NCBI GenBank assembly: GCA_013347225.1
Contig: CP054595.1
Location: 1,116,001-1,180,000, forward strand
Length of the DNA stretch: 64,000 nt
Source of the DNA: Candidatus Accumulibacter similis
GTDB taxonomy: Bacteria; Pseudomonadota; Gammaproteobacteria; Burkholderiales; Rhodocyclaceae
Direction: 5' to 3'
The first letter of the stretch is position 1; each line of letters opens with the position of its first letter. The notes beneath the pieces were generated by a model. It searched no databases. It was given only the letters and a program-made list of their open reading frames with translations, and had not been told where the DNA came from. Made by a program: the position numbers and the translations under genes. This document shows positions 12,549 through 21,921 of this stretch, one piece after another.

Positions 12549-13004
12549 GTGACGCCCGCGGCAATCTGGATCTGGCTGCGCGGTGACGACCGAGGCGAAC
12601 TCCTGCAGCGTGCGCGGCGCATCGAACAGTTCCTTGCACCGACGTTCCGTCTTGCGGAAACGCTCGATGCCTTCGTGCACGACGGTGGCCGGGATCTGAG
12701 CGGCTACGAGGATGGCACCGAAAACCCGGCCGGCGATGCGGCGACGACCGCCGCGATCATCGGCGCCGATCGGCCACTGCTGACGGGGTCGAGCTTCGTT
12801 GCCTTGCAGCGCTGGCTGCACGATCTCGCCCTTTTCGAGCAGATGCCGCCCGACGATCGCGACCTGTGCATCGGCCGCCGCCGGCGCGACAACGAGGAGA
12901 TCGCCGACGCCCTGTTCCGCTTCACCCGACCGCAGTCCGGGGCCTATTTCTGGTGTCCGGCAATGCGCGCCGGCCGGCTCGACCTGTCGCCGCTGCGCCT
13001 CTAG
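12549..13004 (+). pseudogene. DyP-type peroxidase, N-terminally truncated with internal deletion
   Basis: An open frame of 151 codons aligns with pieces of a DyP-type haem peroxidase (normally about 300 residues). It starts mid-domain (PAAIWIWLRGDDRGELL), keeps the distal GYEDGTENP motif (Asp about residue 55) and SFVALQRWLHDL. It then jumps from RRRRDNEEIADA directly to LFRFTRPQSGAYFWCP, which belongs near the C-terminus. The skipped part would contain the proximal haem His and a conserved Arg, so haem binding should be lost. Upstream, a TGA at 12537 closes the frame and no N-terminal portion was recognised. Interpreted as a pseudogene made by in-frame internal deletion plus loss of the 5' part. 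Confidence 0.8.
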
Positions 13005-13131
13005 CGGCCGTCGTCGGTCGGTGCCCAGCAGCGGTTCGGCGCGCGCTGCGCTTGCGGGCGGTTACAAAAGGGTGCACGAATGACTCCCCGTCACCGGTCA
13101 TCCGTGTCCGCAGTGCAGCGTTATTCGCTTC

Positions 13132-13521
13132 ATGAAAACGACCATTACCTGCATCTCACTGGCGCTGGGCCTGACGCTCGGCTTCTCTTCCACTGCCTTC
13201 GCCGATCATCGCCACCATCGCGGTGACTACCGCGGTGACTACCGCGGTGACTACCGGGCTGATTACCGGGGTGGCCACTACGGCCCGCGGACTTATCCCG
13301 CGTACCGCCATGACCGGCCGTACAGGCAGTCCTGGGTTGGGCCGGCAGCGGCGCTGGCGATTGCCGGTGTCGCGGTCGGCGTGGCTGCCTCGACCTACTA
13401 TGCGCCACCGCCGGTCATTGTCACACCACCGCCGGTTTACGTACCGCCGCCGCGCCCGGTCTACGTCGTCCCTGCGCCATTGCCCTATCCCCCGCCGCCG
13501 GCCCGCTACTGGGGCTACTGA
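13132..13521 (+). CDS. Exported Gly/Tyr/Arg- and Pro-rich hypothetical protein
   Basis: 129 residues. A signal peptide (MKTTITCISLALGLTLGFSS, cut near AFA-D) is followed by a His-rich stretch and four tandem GDYR-type tetrapeptides at about residues 32-47. One hydrophobic segment (GPAAALAIAGVAVGVAAS) precedes a proline-rich tail with repeats such as PPPVIVTPPPVYVPPPRP. This resembles small cell-envelope proteins seen in many Gram-negatives, whose function is not known. It is probably periplasmic or outer-membrane associated. Confidence 0.7.
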   Translation: MKTTITCISLALGLTLGFSSTAFADHRHHRGDYRGDYRGDYRADYRGGHYGPRTYPAYRHDRPYRQSWVGPAAALAIAGVAVGVAASTYYAPPPVIVTPPPVYVPPPRPVYVVPAPLPYPPPPARYWGY

Positions 13522-13610
13522 GCCGAGTCACCGCCGGTGGCGGCTGCTGGCTGAGCTGATTCCGTTGCAGCGGGCAGCGCAGCGGTCGCCCGTCCGCTGA
13601 GGACGGCGCG

Positions 13611-14513
13611 ATGGCTTCAGTCGTTTTCCGGCTGCTCTGCTGCCTGGTGTTGACGGGCGCCTTGGCGCGCCCGGTTGTCGCGGGCCCGGCGGCCTATCCC
13701 TTCAGCGTCGTGGTCGAGGCGGCGGGCGGCGGTCACCGTCTGGTCGGGCTCAATCGTGGGGCGGCGCCGGTATCGGTGCGTTTGTTGCTGGCCGACGTCG
13801 ACAATGTCCGCGCTGACGCGTTGCTGCCGGTGTATGCGGTAGTCGCGCCTGGCAGCCTGGCGGTCCTGTTGCAGGTGCGTGCCGCCGTGGCCGGACGCCC
13901 GCTTCGCTTCAGCAGTGAGGCGGTCCATGTCATCGGCAGCTACCGGGCGCAGCCCGACGAGAACTTCGCCTATCGACTGCCCTTCGCCCGAGGCCAGAGC
14001 GCCGTCGTCAGCCAGAGCCACGATGGCCCGCGGCTGACGCACGACGCGGCCGACAGCGAGTACGCGATCGATTTTGCCACGGCGGCGGGAACCCCGGTCG
14101 TCGCTGCGCGCGACGGTGTCGTCATCGAGGCCGTGTTTGCCAATCGCGTCGGCGGCAGGGATCGCCGGCTGCTCGCCAGGGCCAACGTCGTTCGCATCCT
14201 GCATGCCGACGGCAGCATCGCCAGCTACGCCCACCTGGCACACGCCGTTGCGCCAGTTGCCGTCGGCCAGAAGGTGAAGGCCGGGACGGTCATCGGCGGC
14301 GTCGGGGCGACCGGCTACAGTGGCGGTCCGCACCTGCACTTCGTGGTGCAGAAAGTGGTCGGCAACGCCACCGGCTTCGCCACCGTCTCGCTGCCCGTCC
14401 GCTTTCTGCTCGGGAATCCGCCACGCCCCGGCAGTGTGGCGTATCGCCAGCGGTTGCGGGCCGGCGAGCTGCCGACGACCATTGCCGGCAGAGCAGCGGA
14501 TCGGGATCGTTGA
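13611..14513 (+). CDS. M23-family metallopeptidase (LytM-like)
   Basis: 300 residues with a signal peptide (VFRLLCCLVLTGALARPVVAG). The N-terminal half is a beta-rich region without a clear name; the C-terminal half (about residues 130-270) is a peptidase M23 domain. Its zinc ligands are visible in RLTHDAADSEYAIDF (His and Asp) and GGPHLHFVV (His-x-His). VVAARDGVVIEAV and the AHLAHAVAPVAVGQKVKAGTVIG stretch are also typical. It should act in the periplasm on peptidoglycan cross-links or as an amidase activator. All catalytic residues are present, so it is predicted to be active. Confidence 0.88.
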   Translation: MASVVFRLLCCLVLTGALARPVVAGPAAYPFSVVVEAAGGGHRLVGLNRGAAPVSVRLLLADVDNVRADALLPVYAVVAPGSLAVLLQVRAAVAGRPLRFSSEAVHVIGSYRAQPDENFAYRLPFARGQSAVVSQSHDGPRLTHDAADSEYAIDFATAAGTPVVAARDGVVIEAVFANRVGGRDRRLLARANVVRILHADGSIASYAHLAHAVAPVAVGQKVKAGTVIGGVGATGYSGGPHLHFVVQKVVGNATGFATVSLPVRFLLGNPPRPGSVAYRQRLRAGELPTTIAGRAADRDR

Positions 14514-14654
14514 GGGGAAACGGGCGTACCGGCATGCCGTGATGGTTGCCGACGGGCGACGGATGGCGGGTTGACGGCCGGTGCACGCAGGTCCCATACT
14601 CGGCGGGGGGTTGAGGTAGCTCGTGTTCTGCACGCTTCATGGGAGGAGGTAGCC

Positions 14655-16055
14655 ATGCTTGGCATTCTCGGGATCCTGGTGTCGCTTCTGCTGTTGATCG
14701 TTCTCGCCTATCGCGGCTGGAACGTCATCCTCGTTGCGCCGATCTGTGCGCTCGTCGGTCTGCTGCTGGGCGATTTCGATGCGCCGATTCTCGCCACCTA
14801 CACGCAGGTGTTCATGCCCGCGCTGGGCAATTACCTGATCAAGTTCTTCCCGCTGTTCCTGCTCGGCGCGGTGTTCGGCAAACTGATGGACGATTCCGGC
14901 TGCGCGCGGACGATCGCCCACCAGATCGTCGAATGGACGGGCAAGGAGCGAGCGATCATCGCCATCATCCTGGCCTGCGGCGTGCTCACCTATGGCGGCG
15001 TGTCGCTGTTCGTCGTCGCCTTTGCCGTTTTCCCGGTCGCCATCCAGATGTTTCGCGAGGGCGGCCTGCCGAAGCGGCTGATTCCCGCCACCATCGCCCT
15101 CGGCTCCTTCACCTTCACGATGTCGGCGCTGCCGGGCTCGCCGGCGATCCAGAACGCCATCCCGATGCCCTACTTCCATACCGACGCCTTCGCCGCTCCG
15201 GGCCTCGGCCTCGTCGCCGGCATCGTCATGTTCGTCTGCGGCAGCCTCTGGTTGATGCTGCGGGCCCGCCGCGCCCGCGCTGCGGGCGAAGGCTTCGGCG
15301 ACGACGCGTCGCCGGCTGCCGCTGGCGCGCCCGCGGCGACGCCGCTGGGCGAGATGCCGTCCTTTGCCGTGGCCATCACACCGGTGATCCTCGTGCTGGC
15401 GATCAACTTCGTCTTCAGCAAGTATGTCATCCCCGAGCTCGACACCGCGTATCTGGCGACGCCGAAGTACGGCAAGACGACCGTTGCCGCCGTCGGCGGC
15501 ACCTGGGCAATCATCGTCGCCATGCTGACCGCCTGCGTCGTGCTGATAGCCCTCACGTGGAAACGGTTCCAGAGCGTCCGCCAGTCGCTGACCGATGGTA
15601 CTCTGGGTTCGATGCTGCCGATCCTCAATGTCGGTTCTGAGGTCGCCTACGGTGGCGTCATCGCCAGTCTCGCCGCCTTTGCGATAATCAAGGACTGGCT
15701 GATGGGCCTCACGGACAATCCGGTCGTCGGGCTGGCGATCATCGTCAACGTCCTCGCCGGCATCACCGGATCGGCGTCGGGTGGCATGAGCATTGCCCTG
15801 CAGGCGGTCGGGCAGCAGTACCTTGATCTGGCGCAGGCTGCTGGCCTCAGTCCGCAAATCCTGCACCGGGTTGCGGCGCTGGCGTCGGGGGGTCTCGATG
15901 CGTTGCCGCACAACGGCGCCGTGATCACCCTGCTGGCCATTTGTGGGCTGAATCACAGGCAGTCGTACTTCGACATCTTCATGGTGGCCGTCGCCTTTCC
16001 GCTGCTGGCGATGGTTCTGGTGATCATTCTCAACGGCCTCTTCGGCACCTTCTGA
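14655..16055 (+). CDS. GntP-family (gluconate/organic acid:H+ symporter-like) permease
   Basis: 466 residues, about 12 hydrophobic segments. The start at 14655 (MLGILGILVSLLLL) is set by a strong Shine-Dalgarno GGGAGGAGGT seven or so bases upstream; an open frame reaching further 5' is not needed. LTYGGVSLFVVAFAVFP and a re-entrant GSPAIQNAIPMPYF fit the GntP family, whose members import gluconate, fructuronate or small carboxylates with protons. The substrate is not predictable here. The next gene (a solute-binding protein) begins 11 bases later, so the two are probably co-transcribed. Confidence 0.85.
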   Translation: MLGILGILVSLLLLIVLAYRGWNVILVAPICALVGLLLGDFDAPILATYTQVFMPALGNYLIKFFPLFLLGAVFGKLMDDSGCARTIAHQIVEWTGKERAIIAIILACGVLTYGGVSLFVVAFAVFPVAIQMFREGGLPKRLIPATIALGSFTFTMSALPGSPAIQNAIPMPYFHTDAFAAPGLGLVAGIVMFVCGSLWLMLRARRARAAGEGFGDDASPAAAGAPAATPLGEMPSFAVAITPVILVLAINFVFSKYVIPELDTAYLATPKYGKTTVAAVGGTWAIIVAMLTACVVLIALTWKRFQSVRQSLTDGTLGSMLPILNVGSEVAYGGVIASLAAFAIIKDWLMGLTDNPVVGLAIIVNVLAGITGSASGGMSIALQAVGQQYLDLAQAAGLSPQILHRVAALASGGLDALPHNGAVITLLAICGLNHRQSYFDIFMVAVAFPLLAMVLVIILNGLFGTF

Positions 16056-16066
16056 GGGAGGGAACC

Positions 16067-16891
16067 GTGCGCCTTCTCACGCTCGTCCTGGCCGCGCTCG
16101 TCGTCTGTGCGCCGCATGCTCTCGCACAGGGGCAGGCGCGGGCGAAGGAACTGCGCCTGCTGGCAGCCGAACTGCCGCCCTACACTTTCCAGATTCCGCC
16201 AGCCAGTGTCAGCGAGACACCCGGTGCCGCTCATGGTCTGGTCCTCGAGGTCGTCAGCGAGATGGCGAGGCGCGCCGGCCACAGTGGCCTGATCGAGTTC
16301 ATGCCCTGGGGCGAAGCGCAGCGTCTGGCGCAGACGCAGCCGAACATCGGCATCCTGGCGCTGACGCGAACTCCCGAACGCGAGGAACGCTACCGCTGGC
16401 TGGCACGCATCTTGACCGATGACCTCATCCTGGTCGGTGGCCAGGGAATCGACGTTTCCAGTCTCGACAGGGTGCGCGAACGCCCGGTCGGCGTTCTCAG
16501 CCGTTCGGGCGCCGAGGCGCTGCTCAGGGAGCGCGGCTTCCACCGCATCAAGGCGCAGCCGGAGGAGTGGATGAACGCACGCCTGATGCAGCAGCGGCGG
16601 ATCGATGCCTGGCTGGCACCACGGCTGATGGTCATCCATGCCATGCGCGAGGTCGGCGGCAACCTGGCGGCGCTCAACTTCGGCGAGATCGTTCGCCCGA
16701 GCGAGATCTATCTCGCGGCATCAAGGGATTTGCCGGACGCCGAGGCGCTGAAATGGGAGAGGGCCCTGGCGACGATGAAAGCCGATGGCAGCTACCAGCG
16801 GATCGTCGACGAGTACAGTCGCCTGCAGATCGCGCCGATCCCCGATGAACTCCGGCGCCGCTTCGCGCAGCCCGTCTGGGAGGGCCGGTAG
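16067..16891 (+). CDS. Family 3 extracellular solute-binding protein (PBPb fold)
   Basis: 274 residues starting at GTG 16067, preceded by GAGGGAGGGAA. The signal peptide VRLLTLVLAALVVCAPHALA is cleaved before QGQ. The mature part reads LRLLAAELPPYTF...GLVLEVVSEMARRAG...PWGEAQRLAQTQPN, the layout of ABC amino-acid-type binding proteins (SBP_bac_3). No ABC permease or ATPase is adjacent, so it may be an orphan sensor-type or stand-alone periplasmic protein, as often seen in this family. Ligand unknown. Confidence 0.82.
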   Translation: MRLLTLVLAALVVCAPHALAQGQARAKELRLLAAELPPYTFQIPPASVSETPGAAHGLVLEVVSEMARRAGHSGLIEFMPWGEAQRLAQTQPNIGILALTRTPEREERYRWLARILTDDLILVGGQGIDVSSLDRVRERPVGVLSRSGAEALLRERGFHRIKAQPEEWMNARLMQQRRIDAWLAPRLMVIHAMREVGGNLAALNFGEIVRPSEIYLAASRDLPDAEALKWERALATMKADGSYQRIVDEYSRLQIAPIPDELRRRFAQPVWEGR

Positions 16892-16929
16892 GCTCCGGCG
16901 GCAGCGAGTCGCGGCGGCTGGCGGTGGCG

Positions 16930-17838
16930 ATGGCGCAGCGGACCGCCCCGGGCGTCGCCGCTTTCGCGTTGATGGTGCTGCTCTGCGCGACCTGGGGCTT
17001 CCAGCAGGTCACGATCAAGATCGCCAGCGAGGGCATCAGCCCGGTCCTGCAGGCGGGGCTGCGCTCGGCGATCGCCCTCGTGCTGCTGCTCGGCTGGGCA
17101 CTCTGGCGTCGCCTGCCGCTGCACGAAGCGGACGGCACGCTGCGCTGCGGCCTGCTGGCCGGACTGTTGTTCGCACTCGAGTTCGTCTTCATCTATCTCG
17201 GCCTGTCGTACACGACGGCGTCGCGGATGATCGTCGTTCTCTACACCGCGCCGTGCTTCACGGTTCTCGGGCTGCACCTCTTCGTCGCCGGCGAACGGAT
17301 GCGCTGGCGACATTTCCTTGGCGTCGCGCTGGCGTTCGCCGGCATCGTCCTCGCCTTCGCCGGCAGGAGCGGCAGTCGGCCGGATGCCTGGATCGGCGAC
17401 CTCCTGGGACTGCTGGCGGCGCTCGGCTGGGCGGCGACGACCGTCCTGATCCGTGCGACGCAACTGGCGACGATCAGCGCGACCAAGGTCCTCTTCTACC
17501 AGCTTGCGGTATCCGCACTGCTCATGCTGCCGCTCTCGCCACTGCTCGGCGAGAGCGGATTCGGCAACCTGAGCGTCCCGGTGCTGCTGGCGCTGGCCTA
17601 TCAGGGCGTGATCGTCGCTTTTGCCAGCTACTTGGCGTGGTTCTGGTTGCTCACCCGTTACCTGACCGCGCGTCTGTCGGTGTTCTCCTTCCTGACACCG
17701 CTGTTCGGTGTCGCTTTCGGCGTTCTCCTGCTGGGAGACAGCCTGACGCCCGGCTTCGTCGCCGCCGCGGTCTGCGTCAGCACGGGCATCGTGCTGGTCA
17801 ACCTGCCGGGCCAACGGCAGCGCGACAGGGTCGGTTGA
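16930..17838 (+). CDS. EamA/DMT-family transporter
   Basis: 302 residues from ATG 16930 (a GTG at 16924 is equally possible). Ten predicted transmembrane helices are arranged as two EamA repeats: CATWGFQQVTIKIASEGISP opens the first and GWAATTVLIRA the second. The drug/metabolite transporter superfamily exports amino acids, nucleotides or toxic metabolites. The exact substrate cannot be told. It follows the binding-protein gene by 38 bases on the same strand. Confidence 0.85.
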   Translation: MAQRTAPGVAAFALMVLLCATWGFQQVTIKIASEGISPVLQAGLRSAIALVLLLGWALWRRLPLHEADGTLRCGLLAGLLFALEFVFIYLGLSYTTASRMIVVLYTAPCFTVLGLHLFVAGERMRWRHFLGVALAFAGIVLAFAGRSGSRPDAWIGDLLGLLAALGWAATTVLIRATQLATISATKVLFYQLAVSALLMLPLSPLLGESGFGNLSVPVLLALAYQGVIVAFASYLAWFWLLTRYLTARLSVFSFLTPLFGVAFGVLLLGDSLTPGFVAAAVCVSTGIVLVNLPGQRQRDRVG

Positions 17839-18084
17839 TGGCCAGCAGGTGCCTGTCGCCGGTTGCTGCAGCGGCCGGATCGACGAGCCGATACCAGCCT
17901 CTTGGCCGGCATGATCGTGTTCGACATCGACCAGTTCAGACACTGGTCCCGCCGGCCGCTGCCCGAGTGGTTGCGCTCGGGCGACCTGCAAATGGTCTGT
18001 TCGCCGGCTCTTGCCGGCCTGGCGGATGCGCAGGGGCAGGTGGCCGCAGCCTGAGGCCCGGTGCCGGGATCGTCACGCCATCGG
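17839..18084. other. Convergent intergenic region between the EamA gene and fliR
   Basis: 246 bases between two converging genes. Short open frames exist but none has a recognisable protein or a good ribosome site. I see no strong terminator hairpin followed by a T run. Confidence 0.4.
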
Positions 18085-18870
18085 CTACGGGCGCTGCAGG
18101 GCAAAGGGGCCGAGCATCGACTGCAGGCCATGCTCGAACAGTTCCTGCAGCGGCTGTGCCAGATGCGCCAGGCCGAACATCAGGGCGGCGAAGCCGAGGG
18201 CGATGGTCAGCGGAAAGCCGATCGCCATCAGGTTGAGTTGCGGCGCGGCGCGGCCGAGAATGGCCAGCGCCAGGTTGGTGATCAGCAGCGCGACGACGAT
18301 CGGCAGCGCCAGCAACAGTCCGTATGAAAACATGATGCCGCCGCTGGCGGCGAGCTGCCACCAGGTGTCCGGCCAGAGGCGGGTGGCGCCGATCGGCATG
18401 ACGCTGAAGCTGTGCGTCAGGGTGGCGATGACCATCAGGTGGCCGTTGATCGCCATGAACACCAGCAAGGCGAGGAGACCGAGAAACTCGGAGACGACCA
18501 CGGTCTGACCGGCCGTCTGCGGGTCATAGGAGCTGGCAAAGCCGATCCCCATCTGCAGGCTGATCAGGCTGCCGGCCATGTCGACGGCGCTGAAGACCAG
18601 GCGCATCGCAAAGCCCATCGCGAAGCCGATCAGCAACTGCTGCGCGAGCAGCAGCAGTCCGATTCCCGACCCCGGGTCGAGTACCGGCATCGGCGGCAGC
18701 AGCGGCGCGACGCCCAGGGTCACGGCGAGGCCGGCGGCCAGCCGCACGCGTACCGGCAGGGCCGGATTGTTGAACGGTGGTGCCGTCGCCATCAGCGCCA
18801 GGACGCGTGCCAGCGGGAAGAAGAAGGCGACCACCCAGGCGTTGATCTCGGCGCTGCTGAGGCTGATCAT
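18085..18870 (-). CDS. fliR: Flagellar export apparatus protein FliR
   Basis: 261 residues, six or so hydrophobic helices, FliR/SctT family: begins MISLSSAEINAWVVAFFFPLAR and contains PPFNNPALPVRVRLAAGLAV and GFAMRLVFSAVDMAGSLISLQMGIGFA. It builds the export gate with FliP and FliQ inside the MS ring and completes the fliP-Q-R order. It is the last gene of the flagellar train here; flhB is not in the window. Start seven bases after the fliQ stop. Confidence 0.95.
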   Translation of the reverse strand: MISLSSAEINAWVVAFFFPLARVLALMATAPPFNNPALPVRVRLAAGLAVTLGVAPLLPPMPVLDPGSGIGLLLLAQQLLIGFAMGFAMRLVFSAVDMAGSLISLQMGIGFASSYDPQTAGQTVVVSEFLGLLALLVFMAINGHLMVIATLTHSFSVMPIGATRLWPDTWWQLAASGGIMFSYGLLLALPIVVALLITNLALAILGRAAPQLNLMAIGFPLTIALGFAALMFGLAHLAQPLQELFEHGLQSMLGPFALQRP

Positions 18871-18877
18871 CCGGGGT

Positions 18878-19147
18878 TCAGCCGATCATTTGGGGAATGC
18901 TCTCGAACAGTCGTCGCACGTAGTCGACCATGAGCTGCAGCATCCAGGGTCCGGCGGCGAGAAGAACCAGGAAGACGCCAACGAGCTTCGGGATGAACGA
19001 CAGGGTCTGCTCGTTGATCTGCGTCGCCGCCTGAAAGATGCTGACGACGAGGCCGATGAGCAGGGCTGCGAGAAGCAGTGGCGCGGACAGGAGCAAGGTC
19101 ATCTCGACCGCCTGCCGTCCGATTTCCATCACCGTCGAGGGGGTCAT
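18878..19147 (-). CDS. fliQ: Flagellar export apparatus protein FliQ
   Basis: 89 residues with two transmembrane helices (about 16-38 and 54-74), the standard FliQ size. It opens [20 protein letters not shown] and contains [23 protein letters not shown], the family signature. It overlaps fliP by four bases, so the two are translationally coupled. FliQ packs around the FliP5-FliR core of the export gate. Confidence 0.95.
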   Translation of the reverse strand: MTPSTVMEIGRQAVEMTLLLSAPLLLAALLIGLVVSIFQAATQINEQTLSFIPKLVGVFLVLLAAGPWMLQLMVDYVRRLFESIPQMIG

Positions 19148-19899
19148 GCGGCGAAGCTGGCGACCAGCGACCCGAGGAGAAGATGCCAGCCATCGACCAG
19201 CACGAACAGCATCAGCTTGAACGGCAGCGCCACCATCACCGGCGACATCATCATCATGCCCATCGACATCAGCACGCTGGCGACCACCATGTCGACGATC
19301 AGGAAGGGAATGAAGATGACGAAGCCGATCTGGAACGCGGTTTTCAGTTCACTGGTGACAAAAGCTGGAATCAGCAGGCGCATCGGGATCTCGGCAGTGG
19401 ACGCGAAGCCCGGGCTTCGGCTCATGCGGACGAAGAGCGCGATATCGGATTCGCGTGTCTGCTTGAGCATGAACTCCCGCAGCGGCACGGCACTGCGCTC
19501 GACGGCCGCACTGAAGCTGATCCTGTCCTCCGACAGTGGCACGTAGGCCTCGCTGTGGATGCGGTCGAGAACCGGCGACATGATGAAGAAGCTCAGGAAC
19601 AGCGCCAGGCCGATCAGCACCTGGTTCGGCGGCGAGGTCTGGGTGCCGAGCGCGTGCCGCAGCAGCGAGAGGACGATGATGATGCGCGTGAAGCTGGTCA
19701 TCATCAGCAGCGCTGCCGGAATGAAGGTGAGCGCGGTCAACGTCAGCAGCGTCTGTACCGACAGCGTGTAAGTCTGGCTGCCGTCGGCACCGGGCGTGCT
19801 GGTGACCATCGGCAGCCCGCCGGCCTGTGCCCAGGTGGCAAGCGGCGCAACGAGGAGCAGGAGGAAGCCGAGGCGGCGGCTAAGGTCAGCCGTCTTCAT
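19144..19899 (-). CDS. fliP: Flagellar export apparatus protein FliP
   Basis: 251 residues, with an N-terminal cleavable-type signal ([17 protein letters not shown]) and four membrane helices. Signature segments are [40 protein letters not shown] and [26 protein letters not shown]. FliP pentamers form the export pore. The start overlaps the fliO stop by 14 bases, supporting an operon. Length matches other FliP proteins. Confidence 0.96.
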   Translation of the reverse strand: MKTADLSRRLGFLLLLVAPLATWAQAGGLPMVTSTPGADGSQTYTLSVQTLLTLTALTFIPAALLMMTSFTRIIIVLSLLRHALGTQTSPPNQVLIGLALFLSFFIMSPVLDRIHSEAYVPLSEDRISFSAAVERSAVPLREFMLKQTRESDIALFVRMSRSPGFASTAEIPMRLLIPAFVTSELKTAFQIGFVIFIPFLIVDMVVASVLMSMGMMMMSPVMVALPFKLMLFVLVDGWHLLLGSLVASFAA

Positions 19900-20368
19900 T
19901 CTTGCGCTCGGAGATGCGTTTCAGCCACTGGGCAAAGTGCCTCTCACCTTCGCCCCCGGCGTGCGGGTCACCCTTTGGCAGGGTATGCAGGGCGCGAATC
20001 TGTCCCGGTACGATGCCGACGACGATCCAGGTTTCATCGACCTCGACCAGGACGATGCGCTCGCGCGGGCCGATCATCAGCCCGCCGACGAGGCGCAGCG
20101 GTCCGCTGCCGCCGAATCCGCGGCCACCATTCAGCCGGCGCAACAGCCAGGCGCCAAGGAACAGGAGCGCCACCACCAGCGCCAGGGCGAGCGTACCCTG
20201 CAGCAGCATGCCGGTGCCGAATGTCGGCACTTCGCTGCCGGCTGGCTGCGCCAGCACGGTCGGCGGCAGCATTGTCAGCAGGGTCGCGGCACGGCCACGG
20301 CGACCAGGGTAGACGGACGAGCGTCGAGGCAAGAGGGTTGGCCCGGTGAGGATGCTGGTACACATCAT
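19886..20368 (-). CDS. fliO: Flagellar biosynthesis protein FliO
   Basis: About 160 residues from tandem ATG codons at 20368/20365; a start at 20401 or an internal start is also possible because no clear ribosome site is seen. One transmembrane helix ([22 protein letters not shown]) is followed by the FliO domain [34 protein letters not shown]. FliO helps FliP assemble. A gap of over 100 bases to the fliN stop is the loosest junction in this part of the operon and leaves the N-terminus uncertain. Confidence 0.85.
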   Translation of the reverse strand: MMCTSILTGPTLLPRRSSVYPGRRGRAATLLTMLPPTVLAQPAGSEVPTFGTGMLLQGTLALALVVALLFLGAWLLRRLNGGRGFGGSGPLRLVGGLMIGPRERIVLVEVDETWIVVGIVPGQIRALHTLPKGDPHAGGEGERHFAQWLKRISERKNEDG

Positions 20369-20480
20369 AATGCAAGTGCAGTCCGGGTGAACATTCTGCA
20401 CGACTGCGATCGGCAGCGGTTCGTTCGCTGCATCGCGCGCCTCGCATCCCGCGCCCGACGGGACGGCTGCTGCAGACCCC

Positions 20481-20918
20481 TCAGTGGCCGAGTCGGCGTG
20501 CGCGTTCCGACGGGGTGACGATATCGGTCAGGCGAATGCCGAACTTGTCATTGACGACGACGACTTCGCCCTGGGCGATCAGCGTGCCGTTGACGAAGAC
20601 ATTCAGCGGTTCGCCCGCCATCGCATCGAGCTCGACGACCGAGCCATGAGCCAGCAGCAGCAGGTTGCGGATCGTCATCTTGGTGCGGCCGAGCTCGACG
20701 GCGATCTGGACCGGGATGTCCAGGATCATGTCGAGCTCGTTCATCAACGATCCCTTGCTTCCCGCTTCGTCAAAACTGGGGAAGATGCTGGCAGTCTGCG
20801 CCTTGCCCGCCGGCGCGGCTGCGGCCATCGCCTGCTCGGCCATTGCCGCTGCCCAGTCGTCGTCAAGCCCGGCGTCGTCGGTTGCGGGCGTTCCGGGTTC
20901 GTCCATTTCGCTAGCCAT
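20481..20918 (-). CDS. fliN: Flagellar motor switch protein FliN
   Basis: 145 residues starting at ATG 20918 (MASEMDEPGT), which overlaps the fliM stop by 8 bases. The N-terminal 60 residues are acidic and alanine-rich. The C-terminal SpoA/FliN domain reads LDMILDIPVQIAVELGRTKMTIRNLLLLAHGSVVELD...PLNVFVNGTLIAQGEVVVVNDKFGIRLTDI, which is diagnostic. FliN forms the bottom of the C ring with FliM. Confidence 0.95.
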   Translation of the reverse strand: MASEMDEPGTPATDDAGLDDDWAAAMAEQAMAAAAPAGKAQTASIFPSFDEAGSKGSLMNELDMILDIPVQIAVELGRTKMTIRNLLLLAHGSVVELDAMAGEPLNVFVNGTLIAQGEVVVVNDKFGIRLTDIVTPSERARRLGH

Positions 20919-21915
20919 TGTTTTCTCCCGCGGAGCTTTCCGCGCGTTCTGCCGCCAGGAAGCGCTCGACCTTGAGCGCGTACTGTCCGCCCTGCTGCCC
21001 ATAGCGGCATTCCATCAGGGGTACCCCGTCGACCAGGGCGACGACGGTCTCCGGAATCTCCAGCGGGATGATGTCGCCGGCCTTCATCTCCAGGATCCGG
21101 CGTAGACTGACGCTCGCGGTTGCCAGCGTCACCGTCAGCTCGACCTCGGCATTCTTCAACTGCTTGCGCAAGGTATTGATCCAGCGCCGGTCGGTTGTCA
21201 GTTGATCGCTCTGCATGGCGCTGTAGAGCAGGTCCCTGATCGGTTCGAGCATCGAGTACGGGAAGCAGATGTGCATGTCGGCGCTTGAACCACCGAACTC
21301 CAGCGAAAAGGTCGTGGACACGACAATCTCGGAGGGTGTCGCAATGTTGGCGAACTGCGAGTTCATCTCGGAACGGATGTATTCGAAGCCGAGGTCGTAG
21401 ACCGGTTTCCACGAGCGCGTGTACTCGGTGAAGATGACGCGCAGCAGCCCCTGGATGATGCGTTGTTCGGTGGCGGTGAAGTCGCGGCCTTCGACACGAG
21501 TGTGGAAACGGCCGTCGCCGCCGAACATGTTGTCCACGACGAGGAAGACCAGGCTGGGATCGAGGACGAACAACGCCGTGCCGCGCAGCGGTCTTGCGGT
21601 GACGAGATTGAGGTTGGTCGGCACCACCAGGTTGCGGGTGAACTCGCTGTACTTCTGGACGCGGATCGAACCGACCGAAATTTCCGCACTGCGATGAAGG
21701 TAGTTGAAGAGGCCGATTCGCAGGTAACGGGCAAAGCGCTCGTTGACCAACTCGAGCGTCGGCATGCGTCCGCGGACGATGCGCTCCTGGGTTCCCAGAT
21801 TGTAGGGGCGAGGCCCCGCAGTTCCCTCGTCAACCTCCTCGTTGGTGTCGGCTTCGCCGGTGACGCCTTTCAGCAGGGCGTCAACCTCATCCTGGGAGAG
21901 GAAGTCGGCGCTCAT
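20911..21915 (-). CDS. fliM: Flagellar motor switch protein FliM
   Basis: 334 residues. The N-terminal peptide SADFLSQDEVDALLKGVTG is the CheY-P binding motif. The middle CheC-like domain (about residues 50-230) carries the GGDGRFHTRVEGRDFT segment, and the C-terminal SpoA domain begins near residue 250. Length is normal. It lies six bases after fliL and overlaps fliN. It controls motor direction together with FliG and FliN. Confidence 0.96.
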   Translation of the reverse strand: MSADFLSQDEVDALLKGVTGEADTNEEVDEGTAGPRPYNLGTQERIVRGRMPTLELVNERFARYLRIGLFNYLHRSAEISVGSIRVQKYSEFTRNLVVPTNLNLVTARPLRGTALFVLDPSLVFLVVDNMFGGDGRFHTRVEGRDFTATEQRIIQGLLRVIFTEYTRSWKPVYDLGFEYIRSEMNSQFANIATPSEIVVSTTFSLEFGGSSADMHICFPYSMLEPIRDLLYSAMQSDQLTTDRRWINTLRKQLKNAEVELTVTLATASVSLRRILEMKAGDIIPLEIPETVVALVDGVPLMECRYGQQGGQYALKVERFLAAERAESSAGENNG

Positions 21916-21921
21916 GCGGGC

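Noticed and set aside
11904..12821. Minus-strand open frame of about 300 codons across acyP and the DyP remnant
   Set aside because: No recognisable domain, and the plus strand holds the acylphosphatase signature in the same place.
17863..18054. Possible 63-residue gene between the EamA gene and fliR
   Set aside because: No ribosome site, no recognisable family and composition like other shadow frames.
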